Of a DNA stretch of 5,430 nucleotides, positions 1 to 4,319 are shown in pieces (within the stretch, counting starts at the first letter, position 1; each line of letters begins with the position of its first letter). The DNA comes from Thermoprotei archaeon ex4572_64 (GTDB lineage Archaea; Thermoproteota; Thermoprotei; Thermoproteales; Thermocladiaceae): NCBI GenBank assembly GCA_002254895.1, contig NJDF01000073.1, positions 1-5,430 of the forward strand. Reading direction: 5' to 3'. A model generated the notes under the pieces. That model was given only the letters and a program-made list of their open reading frames with translations, was not told where the DNA came from and did not search any database. The position numbers were made by a program, and so were the translations under genes.

Positions 1-1
1 T

Positions 2-121
2 AACTTTAAGTAATCTCTCAGGTGTTCCACCAGCATATTCCCAATCTTCTGGAAATTCCCACTCCTCACCTTCAGATGCCACTCTTAAAAAATTCACTAT
101 TAACCATAGATTTAGATTCAT
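2..121 (-). CDS. Unrecognised protein, N-terminal 40 residues (runs off left edge)
   Basis: On the minus strand an ATG at 121-119 opens a frame that stays open for 40 codons to the window edge. It reads MNLNLWLIVNFLRVASEGEE and then WEFPEDWEYAGGTPERLLKV, an aliphatic start followed by an acidic, tryptophan-rich stretch. I do not recognise the family. The start is supported by GGTGA ending 4 nt before the ATG and by a TATA-like element (ATAAATAC on the minus strand, 160-153) about 35 nt upstream, which would give a leader of roughly 9 nt. In this frame a stop codon lies 8 codons upstream of the ATG, so the protein could start earlier only at an in-frame TTG five codons before. No signal peptide or metal site is visible. 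Only the 5' end is present, so length and function cannot be judged. Confidence 0.5.
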   Translation of the reverse strand, partial: MNLNLWLIVNFLRVASEGEEWEFPEDWEYAGGTPERLLKV

Positions 122-152
122 ATTTTCACCTTGCAAACTATAGGTTAGTATA

Positions 153-160
153 GTATTTAT
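153..160 (-). promoter_or_regulatory. Probable TATA box of the left-edge gene
   Basis: The minus strand reads ATAAATAC here, centred about 35 nt before the ATG at 121. With the usual archaeal spacing of about 26 nt, transcription would begin near 130, giving a short leader that just includes the GGTGA ribosome site. In AT-rich DNA a single TATA-like match is weak evidence; the spacing to the ribosome site is what supports it. Confidence 0.35.
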
Positions 161-181
161 GTTTTGTGCTTCAAGATCCTA

Positions 182-788
182 TTGAGTATGTACATGTTGA
201 TCTTTTGATGCTCATTTTGAGTTTTAAGAATTAGCTAACTTTAACAAGACACTTGCTCTTAAGGATAATCAGTGTCTACTAACCTTCAAGGATGTTTAGA
301 AGTTTAGTCACCTTCTCAATCATTCTGAGAGTAATGGGGGTGATCTTAATGAGGTTGAAAGTTAACTGGAAATGCATCATCTAAAACTGAAATCTGTTAG
401 GAGTTAAACTTGAGATAAAGATCTTGTAGATACTGGAATTTTTAAGTGAAACTTGAATTTCACAATTCCTATATCAATTACTGAAAAATTTAATCTATAG
501 CTTAAACCATCTAATGCGTTATCTTATCTCTTGAAATAGGTGGTGGTACTGTATAAAGCTACATCATACTGTAAGCAGTAGTCGTTAAGGTAGTTTGCGT
601 TAGTAGAGAGGTAATTGTGAACATCATAGTCAATTCACTCATAGGTGAAGTCTTAACTGGTGATGTACTCTTAAGAACTAGGTATTCAAATTCTCTATCC
701 ACGTCAAGGATTTAAAAATTCACTAACAAGGATAAAGTTAGGAAAAGGAATAATCATACTCTCAAATCTCTAACCACGAGAGGAACAA
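182..788. other. About 600 bp without a supportable gene
   Basis: All three plus frames and the minus frame I read through contain frequent stops. The longest open stretches are about 50 codons (plus strand about 575-713, and a shadow of it on the minus strand), with no convincing start, ribosome site or recognisable family. No tRNA-like or rRNA-like sequence and no repeat array is visible. A TTTAAAAA element at 711-718 could be a promoter, but nothing recognisable lies 25-30 nt after it. The stretch may be a decayed gene or true intergenic DNA; the stop density is about what random AT-rich sequence would give. Confidence 0.5.
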
Positions 789-790
789 TA

Positions 791-797
791 TTTAAAA
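791..797 (+). promoter_or_regulatory. TATA box for the C/D box sRNA
   Basis: TTTAAAA, centred 27 nt before the first base of the C box at 821. The usual archaeal TATA-to-start distance puts transcription initiation at about 819-821, exactly at the 5' end of the predicted sRNA. It may also drive the reading frame that starts at 885, since no better promoter lies between. Confidence 0.55.
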
Positions 798-818
798 CTC
801 TCACAACAGCTATACATT

Positions 819-872
819 AAGTGATGACCGATGGCTTTAGTGATAGATGAGCAACCTTAGCGGGTACTGATT
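819..872 (+). ncRNA. Probable C/D box sRNA (2'-O-methylation guide)
   Basis: Archaeal C/D box sRNAs are about 50-60 nt and guide fibrillarin to methylate rRNA or tRNA. Here a perfect C box GTGATGA (821-827) and a perfect D box CTGA (867-870) lie 50 nt apart end to end. They are flanked by AA (819-820) and TT (871-872), which can form the short closing stem. Inside, GTGA (840-843) can serve as a degenerate D' box and TAGATGA (844-850) as a C' box that keeps the G-A bases needed for the kink-turn. The D' guide would be the 12 nt at 828-839 and the D guide 851-866. The base five upstream of the D box is G862, so the D guide would target a cytosine within UACCCGCUAAGG. I could not assign either target. 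The near-zero D'-C' spacer and 16-nt D guide are atypical. The matching TATA box upstream and TTTTT at 871-875 support an independent gene. Confidence 0.62.
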
Positions 873-875
873 TTT
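871..875 (+). terminator. T-run after the sRNA
   Basis: TTTTT directly follows the D box. Short oligo-T tracts can terminate archaeal transcription. The run is only five bases and the next reading frame begins 9 nt later, so read-through into that frame is likely. Confidence 0.3.
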
Positions 876-884
876 AGAAACAGA

Positions 885-1367
885 ATGAAGTTCCTTAAAA
901 AACAATTTACAAAAAATTATAAGAAGATGATACTAAAGACAATACCAAAAATAGAAGAAGTAGTAAGTAAAGTAAAGAATAAGACATTAACAATAGAGCA
1001 AGCACATACAATACTAAACTGGATAAAGACAGTAATTGAAGATAAGTGGAACATCATATTAGATACCTTACCAAAGGAGTATATTCATGAGTATGTTATT
1101 ACTAAAGGAGGAACTAAAGTATATAGACTAAGCAGCTCTTACATAACTTTGAAGATAAACGTACCTAAAGTATTTAATTGTGAAGAAGCATTATACTTAA
1201 CTACTGGATTTCTCATATCAGACGTTACTTTAACTCATCTTGGCGTATTTGTTGATAGTAGTGAAGTTGAATTATTAATGAGCATCATTTTAACTATTGC
1301 AAATTATCTTAATGTAAATACTCTTAAATGTAAATTTGCTTTATTTCCAAATAAAACATCTAACTAA
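885..1367 (+). CDS. N-terminal part of a split LAGLIDADG-like protein
   Basis: This 160-residue frame begins at an ATG without a ribosome site, 14 nt after the sRNA. The first 50 residues are basic and helical. Residues 104-116 (YLTTGFLISDVTL) resemble a LAGLIDADG helix ending in Asp-Gly, but here the Gly is Val, and the following GVFVDSSEVELLMSIILTI fits the beta-strand and helix that follow such a motif in homing endonucleases. The frame ends at 1365-1367, about 45 residues after the motif, in the middle of what should be one domain. A second motif sits about 100 residues further on, in the next frame, which is the usual spacing in two-motif proteins. Removing one A from the AAAA run at 1353-1356 joins the two frames as FPNK-HLTNEISDEK without a break. 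I infer one gene with a frameshift; a truncated separate protein is the alternative. Enzyme activity is doubtful, since this motif lacks its usual glycine. Confidence 0.55.
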   Translation: MKFLKKQFTKNYKKMILKTIPKIEEVVSKVKNKTLTIEQAHTILNWIKTVIEDKWNIILDTLPKEYIHEYVITKGGTKVYRLSSSYITLKINVPKVFNCEEALYLTTGFLISDVTLTHLGVFVDSSEVELLMSIILTIANYLNVNTLKCKFALFPNKTSN

Positions 1368-2343
1368 TGAAATTAGCGATGAGAAATTAAAAGATTTATT
1401 AAACAAAACATTAAAGTTGTGGAACAGTAATGAGGGTAGGAAATTAAGAAAAGAAGCACGTATAGTTTATTATTGTCATAAAGGTTTTCTTAATAGATTA
1501 TCAGTAATTACATGGTATTTTGGTGATGGTGTGTGTCCTCATGATAAAAGTCTTGACATTGGTATCGCTATGTCTATTCATGATTATGTATTAAATTACA
1601 TAAATAATTACTTATCAAAACTATACAATGTCCATAGGGTATTTAGTGGTTCAGGTTTAAGTCAAATAAAGTATATAGTATGTCCTGCTAAGAAGTATGT
1701 GATTGAAGATATTATCTCTTATGCAAAAAGAATACCTAAAATTCTTTATCCAAGAAAACTTAGAAAATTAATAAACGTTCATAGTCATGTCAATCCATGT
1801 ATAAGCATGAAGAAGAATACCGAGATAGAGTTGTATGGTATAAGACTCACTCTTAAAAAACGTGAAGTAGGTCGAGGATACGTACTATGTAGATCAAGTA
1901 CTAGTATAGATAGATTAATTGAAATTAAGAAAGTACTAGAAGAAAATGGAGTAAATTCATCAATACATAAATCAGGTAGTAATAATTATGAACTCTATAT
2001 TCCAGTTGAAGAAACTAAGAGAATTCTAAAACAGATAGGTCTAGAATACTTAATAGAAAGTAATAAATTACCTAAAATACAAGAGATTACGAGTATATTA
2101 AGTAAGTACAAGTTTAAATGGAATGTGAGGATTGAAGCAGGAGTTAATGGTTCAGGCTATAGATATCAGTCAGAATGTGTTGAATTTGAGCTTGAAAATA
2201 GTGGAGTAGCAAGTATGTTAGCAGAAGAATTAAATCATATAGGAATTAGTACAAGACGTAAGAAGGGAAGTAGAAAAGTATTGATATGTAGAGGAGAGCA
2301 TAGAGAACTCATCAAGAAAGCTTTAGTTAAAGCCATTCCATAG
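1336..2343 (+). CDS. C-terminal part of the split LAGLIDADG-like protein, with a duplicated C-terminal domain
   Basis: This frame overlaps the previous one by 32 nt. As a separate gene it would start at TTG 1336 (335 residues), but no ribosome site precedes it and the frame is closed by TAA at 1315, so it is better read as the continuation of the upstream frame. Residues 54-65 (RLSVITWYFGDG) match a LAGLIDADG helix ending in Asp64-Gly65. The following DIGIAMSIHDYVLNYINNYL fits the usual strand plus helix after the motif. Beyond about residue 160 there are two related segments, about 163-238 and 258-332. Each has strands followed by a helix with L..LeexGi, then more strands and a final helix (ETKRILKQI; EHRELIKKAL). 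The arrangement recalls crenarchaeal multi-copy PaRep2b-type proteins, from memory only. Cysteines (C47, C67, C116, C155, C185, C281, C318) show no zinc pattern. Function is unknown: a DNA-binding protein or a relic of a homing endonuclease are both possible. Confidence 0.6.
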   Translation: MLYFQIKHLTNEISDEKLKDLLNKTLKLWNSNEGRKLRKEARIVYYCHKGFLNRLSVITWYFGDGVCPHDKSLDIGIAMSIHDYVLNYINNYLSKLYNVHRVFSGSGLSQIKYIVCPAKKYVIEDIISYAKRIPKILYPRKLRKLINVHSHVNPCISMKKNTEIELYGIRLTLKKREVGRGYVLCRSSTSIDRLIEIKKVLEENGVNSSIHKSGSNNYELYIPVEETKRILKQIGLEYLIESNKLPKIQEITSILSKYKFKWNVRIEAGVNGSGYRYQSECVEFELENSGVASMLAEELNHIGISTRRKKGSRKVLICRGEHRELIKKALVKAIP

Positions 2344-2415
2344 ATTCTCAATAGTAACTCAATTTCACAGAAGTTCTTTACTCATAATTACGACTTAGTC
2401 ATGTGTAAAGTCTGG

Positions 2416-2423
2416 TTTAAATA
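2416..2423 (+). promoter_or_regulatory. Probable TATA box for the structured RNA region
   Basis: TTTAAATA, in the gap after the LAGLIDADG-like gene. A start about 26-30 nt downstream falls near 2446-2449, where the GC content rises and a series of stem-loops begins. The spacing resembles that of the sRNA promoter at 791. Confidence 0.4.
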
Positions 2424-2496
2424 CTCCCTCACACATTAAACTAGCAGGTGATGTAACATAGGATCGCATGGATCTCTAACTAAGGCGGGAAAGGTA

Positions 2497-2511
2497 AGGA
2501 GTCAGACTCCT
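2497..2511. repeat. Short inverted repeat next to the palindrome
   Basis: AGGAGTC, one A, then GACTCCT. It ends exactly where the 30-nt palindrome begins, so the two would stack as adjacent hairpins in a transcript. Confidence 0.75.
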
Positions 2512-2541
2512 AAGATTCCTCCTAGGCCTAGGAGGAATCTT
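2512..2541. repeat. Perfect 30-nt palindrome
   Basis: The left arm AAGATTCCTCCTAGG (2512-2526) is followed at once by its exact reverse complement (2527-2541). The symmetry stops at both ends. In RNA it would form a long hairpin with at least four bases opened as a loop; in DNA it could be a cruciform or a dimer-binding site. It abuts another inverted repeat (2497-2511). Confidence 0.9.
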
Positions 2542-2557
2542 CATCCTAGAAGGAGGA

Positions 2558-2638
2558 ATGATAGGAATTATAGGAGAAGAATTGTACATGCTGCTTTGGC
2601 GCAGCAAACTACTATTGCTAGATAGTGTTGAGGAGTAA
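2558..2638 (+). CDS. Doubtful 26-residue reading frame
   Basis: An ATG at 2558 is preceded by AGGAGG (2551-2556), the strongest Shine-Dalgarno-like sequence in the window, but only one base separates them, which is very tight. The peptide starts MIGIIGEELYMLLWRSKLLL and ends LDSVEE before TAA at 2636. It is half hydrophobic and matches nothing I know. The frame also stays open upstream to 2498 but without a usual start codon there. The same bases contain stem-loops, so this may be an RNA rather than a gene. Confidence 0.15.
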   Translation: MIGIIGEELYMLLWRSKLLLLDSVEE

Positions 2639-2647
2639 TTGGGAATA

Positions 2648-2660
2648 TTTTTCCTAAAAA
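2648..2660. terminator. Possible convergent T-run terminators
   Basis: ATTTTTCC at 2647-2654 follows the structured region on the plus strand, and AAAAA at 2656-2660 gives TTTTT on the minus strand about 14 nt after the zinc-ribbon stop. Two short opposed T-tracts between converging units fit archaeal oligo-T termination, though both are weak. Confidence 0.3.
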
Positions 2661-2673
2661 CTTTATACTATCC

Positions 2674-3042
2674 TTATCTTCTCTTCTCCATGAAATTTTT
2701 ATGGGAATGTTCTAGTAGGTTTACAATCTTGTCTAATCTTTCTATCATCTTTTCCTGATTTCTTCTTAGTTCTTCAATTTCTTGAACTATCTTTTCAAGA
2801 TACTTCAATTCTCTATCAAGTACTAAATAACCGTGTAGTGTGAAGCTGTGTGGTCTTGTTACGTACTCATAATTTATTGATCCTAGATAGCACTTTCTCA
2901 CTTTCTTTTTAATTTTTCCATTACTTGTCCTCTCATAACCTAAATAATGAACTGCCACGTAGTATTCTCTATCTCCTTTACGTTGTTTTTCAATGTATGA
3001 GTATGGTTGTCCACATCTTGGACAAACTTTCTCGCTACTCAT
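2674..3042 (-). CDS. Small zinc-ribbon and coiled-coil protein, function unknown
   Basis: From the ATG at 3042 the protein has 122 residues. CPRCG (Cys7, Cys10) opens a one-sided zinc ribbon; His32 in AVHYLG and Cys51 in RKCYLG are likely further ligands. A basic linker (NGKIKKKVRK) lies between them. Residues about 75-112 are charged and heptad-like (LKYLEKIVQEIEELRR onwards), suggesting a coiled coil and self-association. Short crenarchaeal proteins with a Cys-x2-Cys start and an H-Y-x-G...CYLG core are, to my recollection, common and uncharacterised. A longer start at TTG 3057 is possible in the same frame, but that extension exists only because of a 32-bp tandem duplication of the start region. 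The TATA box at 3103-3097 is placed for leaderless initiation at 3074, the ATG of the duplicate copy, not at this ATG. It follows the toxin-antitoxin pair on the same strand but has its own promoter. Confidence 0.7.
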   Translation of the reverse strand: MSSEKVCPRCGQPYSYIEKQRKGDREYYVAVHYLGYERTSNGKIKKKVRKCYLGSINYEYVTRPHSFTLHGYLVLDRELKYLEKIVQEIEELRRNQEKMIERLDKIVNLLEHSHKNFMEKRR

Positions 3043-3084
3043 TATGATTAATGACAAACTTTCTCGCTACTCATTATGATTAAT
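3021..3084. repeat. Perfect 32-bp tandem duplication across a start codon
   Basis: Positions 3021-3052 and 3053-3084 are identical, base for base. The unit contains the first codons and the ATG of the zinc-ribbon gene on the minus strand. Because 32 is not a multiple of 3, the promoter-proximal copy does not extend the protein but gives a separate 8-codon frame. The lack of any difference between copies suggests a recent event, or an assembly artefact. Confidence 0.95.
3048..3074 (-). CDS. Upstream mini-ORF made by the start-region duplication
   Basis: The outer ATG (3074-3072) begins MSSEKVCH and then meets TAA at 3050-3048. The real gene's ATG at 3042 lies 5 nt after that stop. The first seven residues are the same as those of the real protein. 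The outer ATG is 26 nt from the TATA centre, so a leaderless transcript would begin right on it. It probably acts as a decoy or as a reinitiation relay rather than encoding a useful peptide. Confidence 0.4.
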   Translation of the reverse strand: MSSEKVCH

Positions 3085-3096
3085 TTTTCTGCAAGG

Positions 3097-3103
3097 TTTT
3101 ATA
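3097..3103 (-). promoter_or_regulatory. TATA box of the zinc-ribbon gene
   Basis: The minus strand reads TATAAAA, preceded by purine-rich GAAAAG, which fits a B recognition element. It is centred 26 nt from the outer ATG at 3074 and 58 nt from the ATG of the intact frame at 3042. The palindrome AGAAATTTCT (3115-3124) lies just upstream and could be an operator. Confidence 0.6.
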
Positions 3104-3134
3104 CACTTTTCCCCAGAAATTTCTGTGTCTTCAA

Positions 3135-3569
3135 TCATTTCTTCAACACAACTTCAATAACTCTTTTCATAATTTCTACGGCTTTTCTAGCTATTTCTAG
3201 ACATTTTCTTGCATATTCTTCATCATAGAGTTCCCATGGTGTTAAGCCTAGAGTAGGATCGCCATAGCTTGTTCTTGCATGTTCAGGAGCTAGTATGTGT
3301 GCGTAGTTTGCAAGTTCTTGAATTTTTTCTTCAAATTCTTTAGGAAATTTATCTATCAATTCTATCAATTCTCTTGATGGATCGTGACTCCAACTTGGTA
3401 CTCTATGTATAGCGATTAATGTTTTTGCAGCATTCTCAACAGCCATTTGTGCTGATGCTACACAGCTTCTCCAATCACGTCTACTGTATGCATTTTCAGC
3501 ATCATTGAGATACTGTACTGCTAGTTTATATCTGTACTCAATTTCTCTTTTTGGATTATAAATTATCAT
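3135..3569 (-). CDS. HEPN-domain protein, partner of the MNT nucleotidyltransferase
   Basis: This 144-residue all-helical protein has the layout of the HEPN family (PF05168): an N-terminal helix with YLNDAENAYSRRDWRSCVASAQ, a helix with AVENAAKTLIAIH, a variable middle, then a central APEHARTSYGDP segment, PWELYDEEYARKCLEIARKA, and a C-terminal helix. HEPN toxins usually carry R-x4-6-H as the RNase site. Here Arg99 is followed by Tyr102 and Asp104 but by no histidine in range, so RNase activity is uncertain. The R..Y-D form is, as I recall, common among archaeal HEPN proteins encoded beside nucleotidyltransferases. The start codon overlaps the stop of the MNT gene (ATGA, 3566-3569), so the two are translationally coupled and probably form a complex in the cytoplasm. 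In this type of system the nucleotidyltransferase can neutralise the HEPN protein by adding AMP to it. Family call is firm; toxicity is inferred. Confidence 0.85.
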   Translation of the reverse strand: MIIYNPKREIEYRYKLAVQYLNDAENAYSRRDWRSCVASAQMAVENAAKTLIAIHRVPSWSHDPSRELIELIDKFPKEFEEKIQELANYAHILAPEHARTSYGDPTLGLTPWELYDEEYARKCLEIARKAVEIMKRVIEVVLKK

Positions 3570-4033
3570 TTCAATAATTCAATTACTGATTTATCATTAC
3601 TCAACTTCCAACCATAGTATTTATCGATTTTATATCTTTCAAAACCTACATCAATAATGTACTTCTTAATCTTGTTAATAATTTCAACTACTTTATCATC
3701 ATAACAACACACAATTATTCCTTCATAAATTATGTTCATTAAGAGTGATGTTAATTCAATTACATCCTTATTAAAATACTCATAATCAATACTGATTAAG
3801 GTTACATCTCTCTTCACATATCTATAGATAGTGTCATAAATTACGTATCTTGTATCGAGATTATGGTTTAAATTCTTAGTTATAGTAAGTACATCAACAT
3901 CGCTTTTCTCACCATATTCATTTCTAGCATAGCTACCAAAAAGAATTAATGCTATAAATTTATCTTGAAGTTTTGATCTTAATTCACTACATGCATTACT
4001 CAATCCTTCTAAAATTTCCTCTCTACTAATCAC
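3566..4033 (-). CDS. MNT-type nucleotidyltransferase (probable antitoxin)
   Basis: The protein has 155 residues and the minimal nucleotidyltransferase fold. LFGSYARNEYGEKSDVDVL (31-49) is the signature G-S-x10-D-x-D, with Gly33, Ser34 and the metal-binding Asp45 and Asp47. Asp76 in RDVTLISID is a good third carboxylate, so the active site looks complete. The second half is helical and ends in RYKIDKYYGWKLSNDKSVIE, as in MNT antitoxins. It starts with GTG at 4033, about 30 nt from a TATA element at 4058-4066, so the message is likely leaderless. It is the first gene of a two-gene operon and overlaps the HEPN gene by 4 nt. The expected role is to AMPylate and silence its HEPN partner. An unrelated nucleotidyl-transfer role cannot be excluded, since these pairs are numerous in thermophilic archaea and few have been tested. 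Confidence 0.88.
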   Translation of the reverse strand: MISREEILEGLSNACSELRSKLQDKFIALILFGSYARNEYGEKSDVDVLTITKNLNHNLDTRYVIYDTIYRYVKRDVTLISIDYEYFNKDVIELTSLLMNIIYEGIIVCCYDDKVVEIINKIKKYIIDVGFERYKIDKYYGWKLSNDKSVIELLK

Positions 4034-4057
4034 TCAATATAACTAGTTTAGTATGGA

Positions 4058-4067
4058 TTTTTAAATT
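4058..4067. promoter_or_regulatory. Nearly symmetric TATA box between divergent genes
   Basis: TTTTTAAATT on the plus strand reads AATTTAAAAA on the minus strand. Its centre is about 32 nt before the DUF1922-like ATG (4095) and about 30 nt before the MNT GTG (4033). It is the only good TATA element in the 61-bp gap, so one box seems to serve both directions with leaderless or nearly leaderless messages. Confidence 0.5.
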
Positions 4068-4094
4068 CTTATTTAGAATTTCCTATTGAAGAGT

Positions 4095-4319
4095 ATGGAG
4101 TATCTTATTGTTTCTTGTCCTAGATGTGGAAAGTATTCAGCTATGAAGTCAGGTTCAAAATCTCATTCATGCCCTTACTGTGGTTATGTTGTGAGAATTG
4201 AGGAAGTCTCTATATTTAAGAAGGTTAGGAGTGGTAGAGAGGCTAGAGAGATTATTAAGAAGTTGAATACTCCTAAAAGAGTTATGAAGGGTATTGAGGA
4301 GAGAATGAGAGAGACCTAG
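4095..4319 (+). CDS. DUF1922-like archaeal zinc-ribbon protein
   Basis: This 74-residue protein reads MEYLIVSCPRCGKYSAMKSG, then a second CPYCG, then VVRIEEVSIFKKVRSGREAREIIKKLN. The four cysteines (C8, C11, C23, C26) form a compact zinc ribbon. The body matches, from memory, the small archaeal DUF1922 family typified by a Methanothermobacter protein with the same order: YLI start, two Cys knuckles with a GxK between them, an IF segment, then a helix with A..li.kL. The family's function is not known; binding of nucleic acid or protein is plausible. I prefer ATG 4095 over TTG 4086 because the predicted transcription start (about 4089) falls after the TTG and the family begins with this Met-x-Tyr-Leu-Ile. 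The gene is divergent from the MNT gene and its TAG stop touches the hisF stop. Confidence 0.78.
   Translation: MEYLIVSCPRCGKYSAMKSGSKSHSCPYCGYVVRIEEVSIFKKVRSGREAREIIKKLNTPKRVMKGIEERMRET

Larger units (their letters stand above)
2446..2640 (+). ncRNA. Candidate structured RNA with several stem-loops, class unknown
   Basis: This roughly 195-bp stretch lies between the LAGLIDADG-like gene and the minus-strand zinc-ribbon gene, and is less AT-rich than its surroundings. Visible stems are GGATC/GATCT (2461-2475, including a G-U pair), AGGAGTC/GACTCCT with a one-base loop (2497-2511), a perfect 30-nt palindrome (2512-2541), TGCTGC/GCAGCA with a six-base loop (2589-2606) and ACTAT/ATAGT (2611-2626). 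A T-run follows at 2648-2652. A TATA box sits about 27 nt before the proposed 5' end. It is not a tRNA, and although GTGATGT at 2449 is C-box-like, no D box follows. It could be an independent RNA, a long 5' leader for the small frame at 2558, or part of an unknown mobile element. Confidence 0.35.

Noticed and set aside
183..600. A plus-strand frame with protein-like segments separated by about ten stops
   Set aside because: The number of stops is close to random expectation for this composition, so it is not good evidence of a pseudogene.
575..713. A plus-strand open stretch reading AVVVKVVCVSREVIVNIIVN onward
   Set aside because: No usual start in context, no ribosome site, stops close upstream and no family I recognise; length is within chance for AT-rich DNA.
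2449..2500. A second C/D box sRNA starting at GTGATGT
   Set aside because: The C-box-like element is well placed after a TATA box, but no CTGA D box follows within 60-70 nt.
2446..2640. An RNA guide and terminal hairpin of an IS200/IS605-type element
   Set aside because: The hairpins invite the idea, but the upstream protein has no TnpA or TnpB features.
3055..3057. TTG as the true start of the zinc-ribbon gene
   Set aside because: The extra five codons come only from the duplicated repeat unit; ATG 3042 gives the natural family-like start just before the first CxxC.
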